Positions 1-8,805 of a stretch of 64,000 nucleotides of DNA are shown in pieces. Source of the DNA: Arthonia radiata. Lineage: Eukaryota > Ascomycota > Arthoniomycetes > Arthoniales > Arthoniaceae. How positions within the stretch are numbered: position 1 is the stretch's first letter; every line of letters starts with the position of its first letter. The stretch is from contig PSQN01000015.1 of NCBI GenBank assembly GCA_002989075.1, positions 558,001 through 622,000 on the forward strand, given 5' to 3'. The translations under genes were made by a program, and so were the position numbers. Below the pieces are notes generated by a model that saw nothing but the letters and a program-made list of their open reading frames with translations, had not been told where the DNA came from and did no database searches.

Positions 1-361
1 TGACCCACCCATTGTCCATCGGCGTCAGACTGCCGCCATCATTGTGTCCAAACTCAATCACGACATAGTCGCCTTGCTTGACGCTTTGCGCCATGGCGGT
101 GAAGCGTCCTTCGCGAGTGAACGAGCGTGCTGAACGACCAGCGATGGCGTTGTTGATGATCGGTATGTTCATGTCGCTGACGACAGCTGCGCCCCAGCCT
201 TCCGTTCCATCATTGTTGCCGCTTTTCACCATGGTCGAGTCCCCGGCCAAGTAGAGTGATGGTGCTGCTGCGGCGGCTGCGTCACTTGCAGGTGTGGGCG
301 CTGCGCTCACGCTCGAGACTGCAAGAGCGAGCAGCCCTAAGAGTAATGAAGTCGGTGCCAT
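1..361 (-). CDS. Rhamnogalacturonan acetylesterase (CE12, SGNH hydrolase), 5' part only
   Basis: The reading frame starts at an ATG at 361 and runs off the left edge, so only about 120 N-terminal residues are present. They show a hydrophobic signal peptide with a likely cleavage after a VSA-A stretch near residue 20. A GDSTM block I (catalytic serine of the SGNH fold) follows, then a conserved GWG segment, an AIAGRSARSF stretch holding the block II glycine, and a GHND block III with its oxyanion asparagine. This order is characteristic of family CE12. Members deacetylate the rhamnogalacturonan backbone of pectin outside the cell. The catalytic Asp/His pair would lie beyond the window. The next gene, on the same strand, is another plant-wall esterase. 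The family is confident; the exact substrate is inferred. Confidence 0.9.
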   Translation of the reverse strand, partial: MAPTSLLLGLLALAVSSVSAAPTPASDAAAAAAPSLYLAGDSTMVKSGNNDGTEGWGAAVVSDMNIPIINNAIAGRSARSFTREGRFTAMAQSVKQGDYVVIEFGHNDGGSLTPMDNGWV

Positions 362-958
362 GGCTTATGTTAGTGGCAATTCAGGTAGTGCGAGTGAGTG
401 AATAATCGGTCAATGGGGGGTCAAGGCTGTGGTATGATGGGCATCTCTTGCCATCTTTAAAAGCAGCCATGCTACTATGTCTTACTTTTCAGCCTCCCCA
501 CAAAGCAATTTGTGTTCGGCAGCTGTAGGTCACCCGCTTATTTACGGTGCGTCTCATCCATGTTTGAGCATGCCTGCTTATCCGTTCTAGGCAAGTCGGC
601 GAACATTGACTCGAGCGCCACTGTAGGACGGTCCTACCTCAGCAGTTTTGTACGCATCGATCAGCTTCCAGAGAGAAATACTTGCTACTTCCACAAGCAA
701 ATTATAGGCACCGTGGTATTAACATAAAAAAAAGTTGTGGGGTTGTGCCTTCCATGTTGCATATCTGCTTGATGCATTTAGCGTGTAGAAGGAGGATGAA
801 ACGCGCCCTTGTACCGATGTAATGAACTCATCTACAGGCAAAAGTCAACAAAGAACAGAGTCCAAATTCCGTTATTCTACGCCTCGCTATAATACATGCT
901 GAGTTAACAGAAGTCCCCTCAATCTGATCAGATAGGAAATAACTCCGACGCAAGACGA
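362..958. other. Intergenic: promoter of the CE12 esterase and 3' flank of the CE5 esterase
   Basis: About 600 bp between two same-strand genes. I see no convincing coding region; the only open frame on the + strand (512-727) has no recognisable similarity. Confidence 0.6.
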
Positions 959-1727
959 TCAGTAGTGTTTCGGGCCTCCCGCGTTGACTTTATCCACAAC
1001 GAATTTCGCAGCATCCGCGTTGTACTTGTCAAAGTAGCTTAGGTGCACCTGAAGTACCTCGCCGCTGGCACAAAACGGATCCCCGATGTCGCAGTATGAC
1101 TTGATCTTGTTCTGGTAAGGTGCGCATGCGGCAGTGTCCACGCGTGGGAAGATCTATGAAAATATTCGCATCAGCGTTATCATCTTGTAAACCGCTCATT
1201 TCATGACTTACACTCAGCTGCGCATCAGTAGCATTACCCGCATTGTACGGCTGACCCACCGCTCTCGATGGATCACCGTATACAACAATAGCTTTGATAT
1301 TCTTCCCGTACTGCGCAGCCAGAGGCGCCGTCGTGGTGAAGTTCGTTTCAGACGTCCCGCAGAGCGCGTCCAGCGTGATCTGCCCGCCTTGCGACCAGCC
1401 CAGCAGGACGATCGGGGTGTTGGGGCACGACGTGGCGTATTGCTGTAGCTCGGCGAGGACGGCTTGCGTGCCTGCTTCCTCTGATGGCTGGTACGGGTCG
1501 AGTATTGCTGGGTAGACGGTGGCGTACTCGTCGGAGCCGGGGATCTGCTGCGCGATGAGGGTCGAGAGGCTGCCGATTTGGCCAGCCCCTTGTACTTCAG
1601 TGGAGCCACGCGAGGAGATGATGTGAGCGCCGATTGGGCATGTTGAAGTGTTTTGGCGTGGCCATAACTTGGAAGGGGATCCGACGGCCGTGGCGGCGAG
1701 CAAGGATGAGGCGATGACGGTTTTCAT
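959..1727 (-). CDS. Secreted CE5 esterase (acetylxylan esterase / cutinase family)
   Basis: Two exons, 1727-1212 and 1153-959, are separated by a 58 bp intron with a GTAAGT donor and CATAG acceptor (phase 0), giving 236 aa. The protein has a signal peptide (MKTVIASSLLAATAVGS) and the GWSQG nucleophile elbow. Near the C-terminus a YCDIGDPFC segment carries the catalytic Asp between two cysteines, and a His follows about 13 residues later. That Ser-Asp-His triad and cysteine pattern define the CE5 fold. The DALCG and KIKSYCD stretches resemble fungal acetylxylan esterase II more than classical cutinase, so xylan deacetylation is the better guess. It lies beside a pectin esterase, which suggests plant biomass use. 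No anomaly is visible. Confidence 0.9.
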
Positions 1728-3723
1728 GATGGCAGTGGAACTGTGACTTCGAAAGCAGTGTCCAACGAATGGGGTACTAAGCTCAACCTGAAGTGAGAGC
1801 TCTCTTCCTCTTCCTTCGCGGCCGTGCTCCTCTTATGTTCTGCGACATATCATACCATACATCGGCTATGCTCGGCTATCGTGAGTAGTCAATGAACATC
1901 AAATGAGAAGTGTGAGCACCCATGCTGCGCGAGAGGGCCGCGAACGCAATCGAAAGCCTATTACGTTGGGCAAGGAACATGGCGCCAGACGGGTTGCATG
2001 CACGATCACACATTCTGCACTGGTCTAACCTTCATCCCCAGACTGCAAGAACCAAGCCTCACGGTTACGCGGGGACGAGATGCGTTAGTGAGAAGCCATG
2101 CTGGCTGAAACCGAGGCTTGTCGAGGGACGCACTGATCTGGCGCGGAAAGTGCGTGCAGACTCCCTGGTTTGGGTTGTCCTGTGTGCCTGTCAAGCCAGC
2201 CACGGTACGAAGCACCGAGATCGACTGAGATTAGCCGGACGGTGTGTGGTGCCAGACGCGTAATCGAATGTGACAGGCACGACAGTGGTCGCTTCCTACC
2301 ACCTCCTGCTCGCCGACCTTCCAAAAGTACGGGTATGTCCATTTCTATCACGAAGCGGCGTCCCTTTTTCCCCGCTTCGAGAAGTTCAAGTAATTGTTAT
2401 TTCATGGTATCATTCAAGAAGGGATTATTCAGACTGGGAGAAAACGATTCTCTCTCGAGTCTCGCTTTCTCAAGAGTTGATTCAAGATCCTTGTCTAGCC
2501 GAGCGCTTGGTGTCGATCACCCCGCATGACCAATAAACATCCGAACAATCTTGAGATTTCGTGTTCTCGACGGTCTTTCTCGACCTCTGAACTCTTGAAA
2601 ACCTTGGTCAAGGCTGGCGGTTGCAAGGGAGTTGCATTTTGCACAGTTCTGTGTTATCTCAACCAGGACGTCCATCCTCTCCAGAGGCTTTTCAGGCCGT
2701 TGTGTGAGCTTTCCGCCGCTAATGCAATCTGCTGCCCGGAACAATTCGACAGATGTAAGCAACGGAGACAATGCAAGCCACCCAGAGTATCGAAACCACA
2801 GACATGGCGTCTGCACGCAAAGCCACCGCTCAGGGGAAAGATCGCAAAATCACTGCAGATTGTTCGCATTGCAATACACTCTCATCCTTGGGTTGCCACT
2901 CGGAATAATGGACTTCAACAACAACAGAACCAATTGTTTCTAATTCTGTTAATATTGGCCTCTTGAAAGGACGAAGCAGTCCGATAGGCGAGCCGGCAAG
3001 GATCCCACATATGCCCAGTTTCTGTACTGCTCTTGAAACGGGTGACAGTCTGTTGTCAAACTCTAGAAAGCACATCTGTCACTTCAAACACGTTACTGAC
3101 TGCGGTACATCCCTGTTCTGAACGAGACAGTCCACATACGAGGCTAGTCACGATCTCACTGATCGCATGTTAGTCGTTGCTGACATCATGCCATGCTGTC
3201 TCGACCCACCACCAGATTTTGTTCATGATACGCGACCGAGAGCGGACACAGCTGTGAGCTGTGATCACAAGTTTGCACTTAGGAGCCAAATGCATCCATG
3301 CAGGCTTCGTGCGAGTAAGTTTATAGTATCCCGACTGACACCACGGAGCTCGCGGCTACGTCCAGATCAGGTCTGGGCTATGGGCTTCCTCAATCAGCGC
3401 ATTCGGTTGTTGCAACACGTCAACCAGACACCCGCTACCGCTTCAGTGCTAGGCTTCGTAGTTCAATGTGAGCTCATCCTTGTCAAAGCCATTCGATTTC
3501 GCACGTGTCCACATGGCATGACAGATCACAGTTTGCTAGCGTCCCTGTAGTCTTATTTAACGATACTTGACGTTCAATCATACATACCGGCAACATTCTC
3601 AAATTGAAGGAAGTGCCCTGCAGAGCACTCACGATTCCGCAGAACCTTCAAAGCGTCCCCTAGTCATTGACGTGTTCGATTCTCTGGATTATAACCTGCA
3701 ACTATCCAGCTGCCCTGCTAACC
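1728..3723. other. Intergenic, about 2 kb, no supported gene
   Basis: Several short open frames occur on both strands (for example 1922-2263 + and 2526-2966 +). None has recognisable domains, splice context or low-stop structure beyond chance. The part next to 1727 should hold the CE5 esterase promoter. Confidence 0.5.
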
Positions 3724-4186
3724 ATGCCTTCTTCTAAATCCAACTCCAAAACACCCAGGAAAAGGTCATCCTACGAGAAACTTAAAGATGCTTACAAAGA
3801 GTTGCGAAAGGACTTCAGAAAAGCGGCGCGACTGAAAGATGATAGTTCAATGGAGCCAGCAGCTAGGGAACAATGGACTACACAGCACGACGATCTTGAG
3901 GAGCGACAAAGATCAGCAAAGAGGTATCTCATGCTTTCCAGACTGTAAGATGTTTGTCTCGCTCATCAATTGTAGCACGATGCAAAGCCACAAGAATTAT
4001 GACCCAAAGGACCTTAAGAAGATGGCGGACAAGGAGAAAGAGAAAGACCTGAAGAGGAAGGAAGACGAGGAGAAGGAGGCGAGGAGAGAACAGAGAAAAC
4101 AACGAGAAGCACGAGAGGAGGAGAGGAAGAAAGCAACAAAAGCTTCGCGTGCACGTAGCAGCAAAGATAAAGAAATGAGGAGATGA
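3724..4186 (+). CDS. Small highly charged hypothetical protein
   Basis: Two exons (3724-3923, 3976-4186) with a 52 bp intron (GTATCT donor, TTGTAG acceptor) give a 136 aa protein. The N-terminal half is Ser/Lys-rich, then forms a charged helix (YEKLKDAYKELRKDF). After a short non-helical stretch around YDPKDLKK the C-terminal half is an almost continuous Lys/Glu/Arg run, probably a single alpha helix or coiled coil. I do not recognise a family. The basic character would fit nucleic-acid or ribosome association, but nothing in the sequence shows it. The ATG at 3724 is the first in frame after an upstream stop-rich leader. Splicing is inferred from the two charged halves joining in frame. Confidence 0.6.
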
Positions 4187-4217
4187 GCCGCGGTGAACTC
4201 GAGAGCGGTTATGTGAA

Positions 4218-4770
4218 TCATGCAGGTGAGGATAGCGGCTGACCCTTCACTCGCGTCGAATCATAGACGTGGAGAGGCGATCCGAGAAGAGACGGAGGCT
4301 GCGACTTTGAGGGATGTCCAATAAGCTGCATTAGAGGCTGGCCTAGTTTTTGCAGCTTGTTGAATACATTTCGCAACTGCTCGATCTTGGAACTATGGTA
4401 GATGGAGCACCTGTCATACACAATAGACGCCGGCCTCGACACGGCGAAGCACGTTCAGTACTCTATCCATTTGTTTTCCAGTAGGCGCTTGATTATCAAA
4501 CACCGTTCTGCACGGCATTGTGTTGAGCTTCACGAGCTCGGGTTTTGATTGTGGTCAGGACATGACCCGATTGAGCGACGGGGCTTGGCAAGGGAAGCTT
4601 GCACGTGGCTTGATCCGGACGGAGTTGCCCAGCTCGTTCAGCTCGTGTCGTACCTGCATCAACCCTCGTCATCGATCGTTCCTTCTCAAACTCCGCCAAA
4701 ACGTCTGCCTGTTGCATCATAAACTCGCGCGACGTTATTTGTAGTTCGCGTTTGTTGAGCTTCAGTCTCA
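4218..4770 (-). pseudogene. Unassigned coding-like signal, possibly a broken or many-exon coiled-coil gene
   Basis: Reading right to left, four protein-like segments lie in successive but shifting frames. They are a charged helix containing KLNKRELQITSREFMMQQAD (about 4765-4690), then VRHELNELGNSVR (about 4650-4610), then a segment with MDRVLNVLRRVEA (about 4475-4440), then SSKIEQLRNVFNKLQKL (about 4400-4340). The composition looks real, but I could not build one clean model. The first junction would need a weak GTTTTG donor with a TGCAG acceptor, and the last two segments meet at what looks like a simple frame change. The first segment has no upstream ATG before a stop near the bli-3 start. 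It may be a decayed gene or a gene with unusual introns. Confidence 0.35.
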
Positions 4771-4876
4771 AATGCTCACTCGTGTCTCCATCCGACAGAT
4801 ACCCAAATCCATCTCGCCAAAGTCAGCTCAGCTTTTCTACCCACTGAACTCATTCACCACTTGCACCGCCCTCAAG

Positions 4877-5497
4877 ATGCCTGAGAACCTCACGCAAGAA
4901 GAAGTCAACACTTCTAACGACTCCTCCATTTCCAAGCAGCTCGACACGCAGACTCCCATTGCTCAGCAAATCCAGGAGTTCTACAAGGAGGTCGATTCCC
5001 AAAAGATTGGTCTCTTGACCACCATCCGACCTAACGTTGGCCCGGTCTCTCGCTCTATGGGCGTTGCTCGCCGTATCGGCCCCGACTTCTACTTCCTCGG
5101 CAACATCAACTCCAAGAAGTTTCAGGACATCAAGAACGACAAGACCGCGCAGCTCACCTTCCAGGACAGCTCTTCGCAAAACTGGGTCAGCATTTCAGGC
5201 GAGATTACCAAGGCCACTCCCGACGATCCGAAGATCAAGGAGTTCTACAATCCCTTTATCTCAGCTTGGTTTGGTGATTTGGGTGATGGCGTGCACACTG
5301 GCAAGGCGGAAGACCCGCGTATGGCCGTCATCGAGCTCAAGCCTACGTACATATCGTATTGGCTCAGCACCGTCGGCAAATTGGGTTTCATGAAGGAGAT
5401 CGGTACTGCCGTTATGACCGGAAAGGTTGCGGTAAACGGCGTTCAGCGCGAGTTCGATGCCAAGATCATCGATGGCATGAGGACTACAACGAAGTAG
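4877..5497 (+). CDS. Bli-3-like FMN-binding split-barrel protein (general stress protein 26 / PNPOx-like)
   Basis: A single exon of 206 aa. The middle of the protein (IGLLTTIRPNVGPVSRSM, then FYFLGNINSKKFQDI, then LTFQDSSSQNWVSISGEI) is the pyridoxamine-phosphate-oxidase-like split barrel shared with bacterial general stress protein 26 and the Neurospora blue-light-induced protein Bli-3. Members bind a flavin or related cofactor and are thought to be oxidoreductases or cofactor-handling proteins; the reaction is not settled. The C-terminal half has the family's FGDLGDGVHTGKAEDPR region and its closing strands. I chose the ATG at 4877. An in-frame ATG at 4772 would add 35 residues (MLTRVSIRQIPKSIS...) that could act as a mitochondrial presequence. 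Light or stress induction is known for relatives but not visible here. Confidence 0.88.
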   Translation: MPENLTQEEVNTSNDSSISKQLDTQTPIAQQIQEFYKEVDSQKIGLLTTIRPNVGPVSRSMGVARRIGPDFYFLGNINSKKFQDIKNDKTAQLTFQDSSSQNWVSISGEITKATPDDPKIKEFYNPFISAWFGDLGDGVHTGKAEDPRMAVIELKPTYISYWLSTVGKLGFMKEIGTAVMTGKVAVNGVQREFDAKIIDGMRTTTK

Positions 5498-5863
5498 GTT
5501 CTTTGGCAAAGTGCCACAAAAAGGCGAAGAGACGGATAATGACTCCTACTCTTAGAGCCAGTCTGTAATGTGACGAACGTCAACCTTTCTGTCCGATGCG
5601 CCTAGATGATTTAATTCTGTGTTTTTTGCGTAGCATTTAACGATGTCTCAAATGTGAATTTGCTGAGTAGTAAGAATGAGAACATAACTTGAATTAACAC
5701 AAATGCTTGCAGCGCCAAGACCGCGCGTTGCTATGGGGACCTACTTTGTTTACCAAACGGTATCGATTGGTCGTCCTTACAAGCTTGCGCTTTCTCTGCC
5801 GCAATCACTTGACAGCTATTGAACTCTCTCAAAAACTTTACATACTTCCGTGACTACTCAATA
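5498..5863. other. Intergenic, bli-3 3' flank and promoter of next gene
   Basis: About 365 bp between tandem genes, mildly AT-rich in the middle (5620-5700). I see no gene. Confidence 0.5.
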
Positions 5864-7609
5864 ATGCCTCGCAATACTCGCGCCGCTGCCCGCGCCCAAG
5901 AGGCCGAGGCCGAAATCAACATACTAAACGATGACACCGCGACCGACAGCCCTGACCACACTTTCGAGAGCGACGAAGATCAAGAACGCCCAGCACTTGC
6001 CGAGATGACCTCAAACACTGTGCAAGAGGTCGAAGTGGCCATTGAGGCTCTCAATGAGAAAGACGACGGCAAGAACGGAAAAGGGACGAAGCGTGGAAGA
6101 GGTACCAAGAAGGGTGCGGCCAAGGGAACCAAGAAGGGAAGACAATTCAAGCAACAGCAAGATCAATACAACATAAACAATTCAGAGGATGTACCAAATA
6201 CTGGAGCCAGCACGTCGTCGCCGTTCCAAGGCAGCTCGCCCACGCCTTCTGAGAACGAGGCGAGCGACAGCGGTCGCGAGGAAGAGATAACTGAGACTAC
6301 ACATGTTGAGAAGATCGTTGAAGAAGTCGAAGAGATTGTGCCTGTTGAGCATGCGCTTGGCAATCAAAAAGCGACGAACTCGTCGCCAGTAGCGCAAGCT
6401 CCTGTTGAGAGCACACAAGATATGAACGCAAGCTCTTCGCCAAGTACAGAAGCCGTGCAACAACTGCAATCATTGTTTGAGAAGCCTCAAGAGCCTATCA
6501 ATGAGCCCGTTTCGGCTCTTGTACAGGCGGCCAGCACACCACTACCTGCCTCGCCAGTCAAGAGCGCGACACCAGCTTCAAAATCAAAGTCGACCCGGAC
6601 ACCATCAACTAAGCCCGTCGAGTCCGCGAAGTCGACCAAAAGTGGAACGCAAAACAAGCGCCCAGGTTCACTCATGCATGGGAAAACCACCCATGAAACA
6701 GCCGCCAAGGCACCGGTCGCAAAGGCTCCATCTCAAACATCAACATCATCGACAAGGCTGAGCACGCTCGGTCGCAGACCCAGCAAAGTACCTGCCGCGC
6801 CTGTTGACAATGCGACTTTGAATAAGAGCAAGCCGAAGCAGCGCTCCAGCATCGCTGCACTCCATACTCTGCCTAGACTCGCAAAGTCGACGAAAGCACC
6901 AACCAAGCCAACTTTCTCCTTGCCCAGCGAGGCTCTCCGTGAGAAGCTCAAGATGCAGAAAGAAGAGCGTCAGAAGCGTCAGGAGGAAGTCGCCGCTCGC
7001 ATGGCTGAGAAGAAGCAGACTTCGAGCGTCAGCATCAAACCGGTCTGCAAGCCGAGTAACGAGCAGAAGGCGGACGTCGTGGCACCTGTGAACAACACCA
7101 TCAGGAAGAGCCTCACCGGTAGCGTGAGAAGTGCCGATAAGCCCAAGCCAGCGGTCAAGCCAGCGGTCCTCGATGCTCAAAAGCGCGCCAGCACGCTCGT
7201 CAATCGCACGCGCCCCAGTATCGCTCACGCTGCAGAAGGCAAGGCCGAGCAGAACCCAGTGCACAAGCGTAAGTCCTCGGCGCCCGTCGTGCGCGAAAAC
7301 AGAGCCGCCACGTTGCGCCGCACCGGAAGTATCAGCAAGCCTATGCCCACAGTGCCCAGAGTCGCTGAGAAGAAGCCAGAGCCAAAGGCTGAGATCAAGG
7401 CTGAGACTAAGAAGGACGAGAAGCCCTTCGACAAGGCAGCCGCAGCGAAGAAGGCGAGGGCTGACGCTGCCGAGAGAGGCAGAGCAGCCAGTCGAGAATG
7501 GGCAGAAAAGAAGAAGCGTGAGCTGGAGGCGAAGAAGTCCGCGGTGAGAAGGGAAAGTGAAGAAGGTGGGAAGGAGAACGTACCGCCTGCTGTGGCAGCT
7601 GGTGCGTGA
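5864..7609 (+). CDS. Large disordered basic protein, function unknown
   Basis: A single-exon frame of 581 aa from the ATG at 5864. The N-terminus is acidic (DDTATDSPDHTFESDEDQE), followed by a Lys/Gly-rich tract near residues 80-105 (KGTKRGRGTKKGAAKGTKKG). A long Ser/Thr/Pro/Ala-rich region comes next with many SP and TP dipeptides. A conserved-looking helix follows around residues 360-395 (FSLPSEALREKLKMQKEER, then a RQEEVAARMAEKK stretch), and the C-terminus is an Ala/Lys/Glu-rich helix (AAAAKKARADAAERGRAASR) ending in KENVPPAVAAGA. The KEN sequence resembles an APC/C degron. I recognise no named domain. Phosphorylation sites plus basic helices would fit a cytoskeletal or nuclear role, but this is only a guess. 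Confidence 0.75.
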   Translation: MPRNTRAAARAQEAEAEINILNDDTATDSPDHTFESDEDQERPALAEMTSNTVQEVEVAIEALNEKDDGKNGKGTKRGRGTKKGAAKGTKKGRQFKQQQDQYNINNSEDVPNTGASTSSPFQGSSPTPSENEASDSGREEEITETTHVEKIVEEVEEIVPVEHALGNQKATNSSPVAQAPVESTQDMNASSSPSTEAVQQLQSLFEKPQEPINEPVSALVQAASTPLPASPVKSATPASKSKSTRTPSTKPVESAKSTKSGTQNKRPGSLMHGKTTHETAAKAPVAKAPSQTSTSSTRLSTLGRRPSKVPAAPVDNATLNKSKPKQRSSIAALHTLPRLAKSTKAPTKPTFSLPSEALREKLKMQKEERQKRQEEVAARMAEKKQTSSVSIKPVCKPSNEQKADVVAPVNNTIRKSLTGSVRSADKPKPAVKPAVLDAQKRASTLVNRTRPSIAHAAEGKAEQNPVHKRKSSAPVVRENRAATLRRTGSISKPMPTVPRVAEKKPEPKAEIKAETKKDEKPFDKAAAAKKARADAAERGRAASREWAEKKKRELEAKKSAVRRESEEGGKENVPPAVAAGA

Positions 7610-8143
7610 AAGACTAGGTGATGGCCTTGCTTGGAATTTGGTGGGTACGCTCCTTTAGGATGTTGGATAGGCGTCGCGAATGGCGCAAGGGTTGTTATTG
7701 CTGGTATACAATATCGGTTGACCCTCGACTTGTGGCGCTAATATGCGAATACCCAACTATAGCTATCATTGAGCCATGAACGAGATTGTCTCCATCGTCT
7801 TCATATCCGTTTGCGCGCTCTTGCCTTGTCGTGTCCGTAAAAGCGAGGTCGTTGCGTAGCAAACGGACGGCCTCAATCACAAACCCCTGTCTCCGTAACG
7901 ACTTGCTTATCGACTCATGCGCGTTTTTGCCAGCTCACATAGTGTGACCTGACTCGCATCTGGCCAGTCTTCACTCTTGAGCTGCTTTGTCCATATGCCT
8001 GCTGAGTGTCCCCTCTGTACTCTTCGACGTTAGGCATGACACAGCGCATGACTCTGAATCTGGCCTCGAATCAAGTGTTCGGCGACTGACGGGTACCACC
8101 CATCATCTCCAGTGGTTATCTCCACCTCCATTCTCACACCTCT
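7610..8143. other. Convergent 3' intergenic region
   Basis: About 530 bp between two converging genes. I see no coding signal, only expected 3' UTR sequence. Confidence 0.5.
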
Positions 8144-8530
8144 TCACTCCCCATGCCCCATCCTCTCCGGTACCTCCCCAACCGGAATCCTTACCAACGT
8201 CTGTGGCAGCTCCCTCCCTTCGTCTGCAGCGCCGTCATCTTTCGGCACCGGAATCTTAGTGCTTGCCATATGTATCGCCCTCAGCACGTTATGCCAATTC
8301 CCTAGTACCATCGCAACCGCTTCCGTGCCATTGCTGAGCGTGGACAGCTTCTCCTCGAGTTGTGACATTTGGTTTGCGAGCTGTGCGGAAAGATCGCGGA
8401 GCTCTCTTAGATTAGATAGCTCGGCTTTCTTCTCGGCGATGCGGGCGGCGAGGGGAGATGGGTTGGAGTTTTGCTGGGAGAGGGATGGGGCGCGGAGGTG
8501 GGTCGGGAGGGGGCGTGTCGAGTTGGCCAT
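8144..8530 (-). CDS. DAD2: DASH complex subunit Dad2
   Basis: A single-exon frame of 128 aa starting at the ATG at 8530, which has A at -3. After a Pro/Ser-rich leader the protein has the Dad2 helix (LAARIAEKKAELSNLRELRDLSAQLANQ), then MSQLEEKLSTLSNGTEAVAMVLGNWHNVLRAIHMAS, the strongly conserved family core. Dad2 is one of ten subunits of the DASH/Dam1 ring that couples kinetochores to spindle microtubules. The fungal C-terminal tail is short and Pro/acidic-rich. The gene diverges from shugoshin across 275 bp that holds cell-cycle-type promoter motifs. Length and core agree with the family and nothing looks broken. Confidence 0.93.
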   Translation of the reverse strand: MANSTRPLPTHLRAPSLSQQNSNPSPLAARIAEKKAELSNLRELRDLSAQLANQMSQLEEKLSTLSNGTEAVAMVLGNWHNVLRAIHMASTKIPVPKDDGAADEGRELPQTLVRIPVGEVPERMGHGE

Positions 8531-8805
8531 TGTGTTGCCGGTCGTCAATTGTCTACCAAATCACAGCCAAACCTGGGCTATCCTCGTCAGTAGAATCAGC
8601 AGCCCGCAAAGTCATGGAATTGTCAATCCAGACGACGCGTGCATCTCGCTTTTCAGCATGTGACAGCCCCAGGGTCTTCGGACCCTGAATCACCGGGCCA
8701 ACGAACTGTGTTTACACCATCTCAACACGCGAATAATCAACCCCGCCAAGCACAGCAAATCACCTCATCACGCCGCACATCGCTGGTCGCCAATATTTTA
8801 AACGC
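8531..8805. promoter_or_regulatory. Bidirectional dad2-sgo1 promoter with MCB-like and forkhead-like sites
   Basis: This 275 bp interval separates the dad2 and sgo1 start codons. It contains a perfect MluI cell-cycle box ACGCGT at 8635-8640, a variant ACGCGA within CACGCGAA at 8727-8732, and TGTTTAC (forkhead GTAAACA on the minus strand) at 8709-8715. These are the classic fungal MBF/SBF and forkhead recognition sequences. The motifs are seen directly; regulation by these factors is inferred. Confidence 0.5.

Noticed and set aside
1922-2966. Several overlapping short frames on both strands
   Set aside because: They overlap one another in conflicting frames and none carries recognisable sequence; treated as intergenic.
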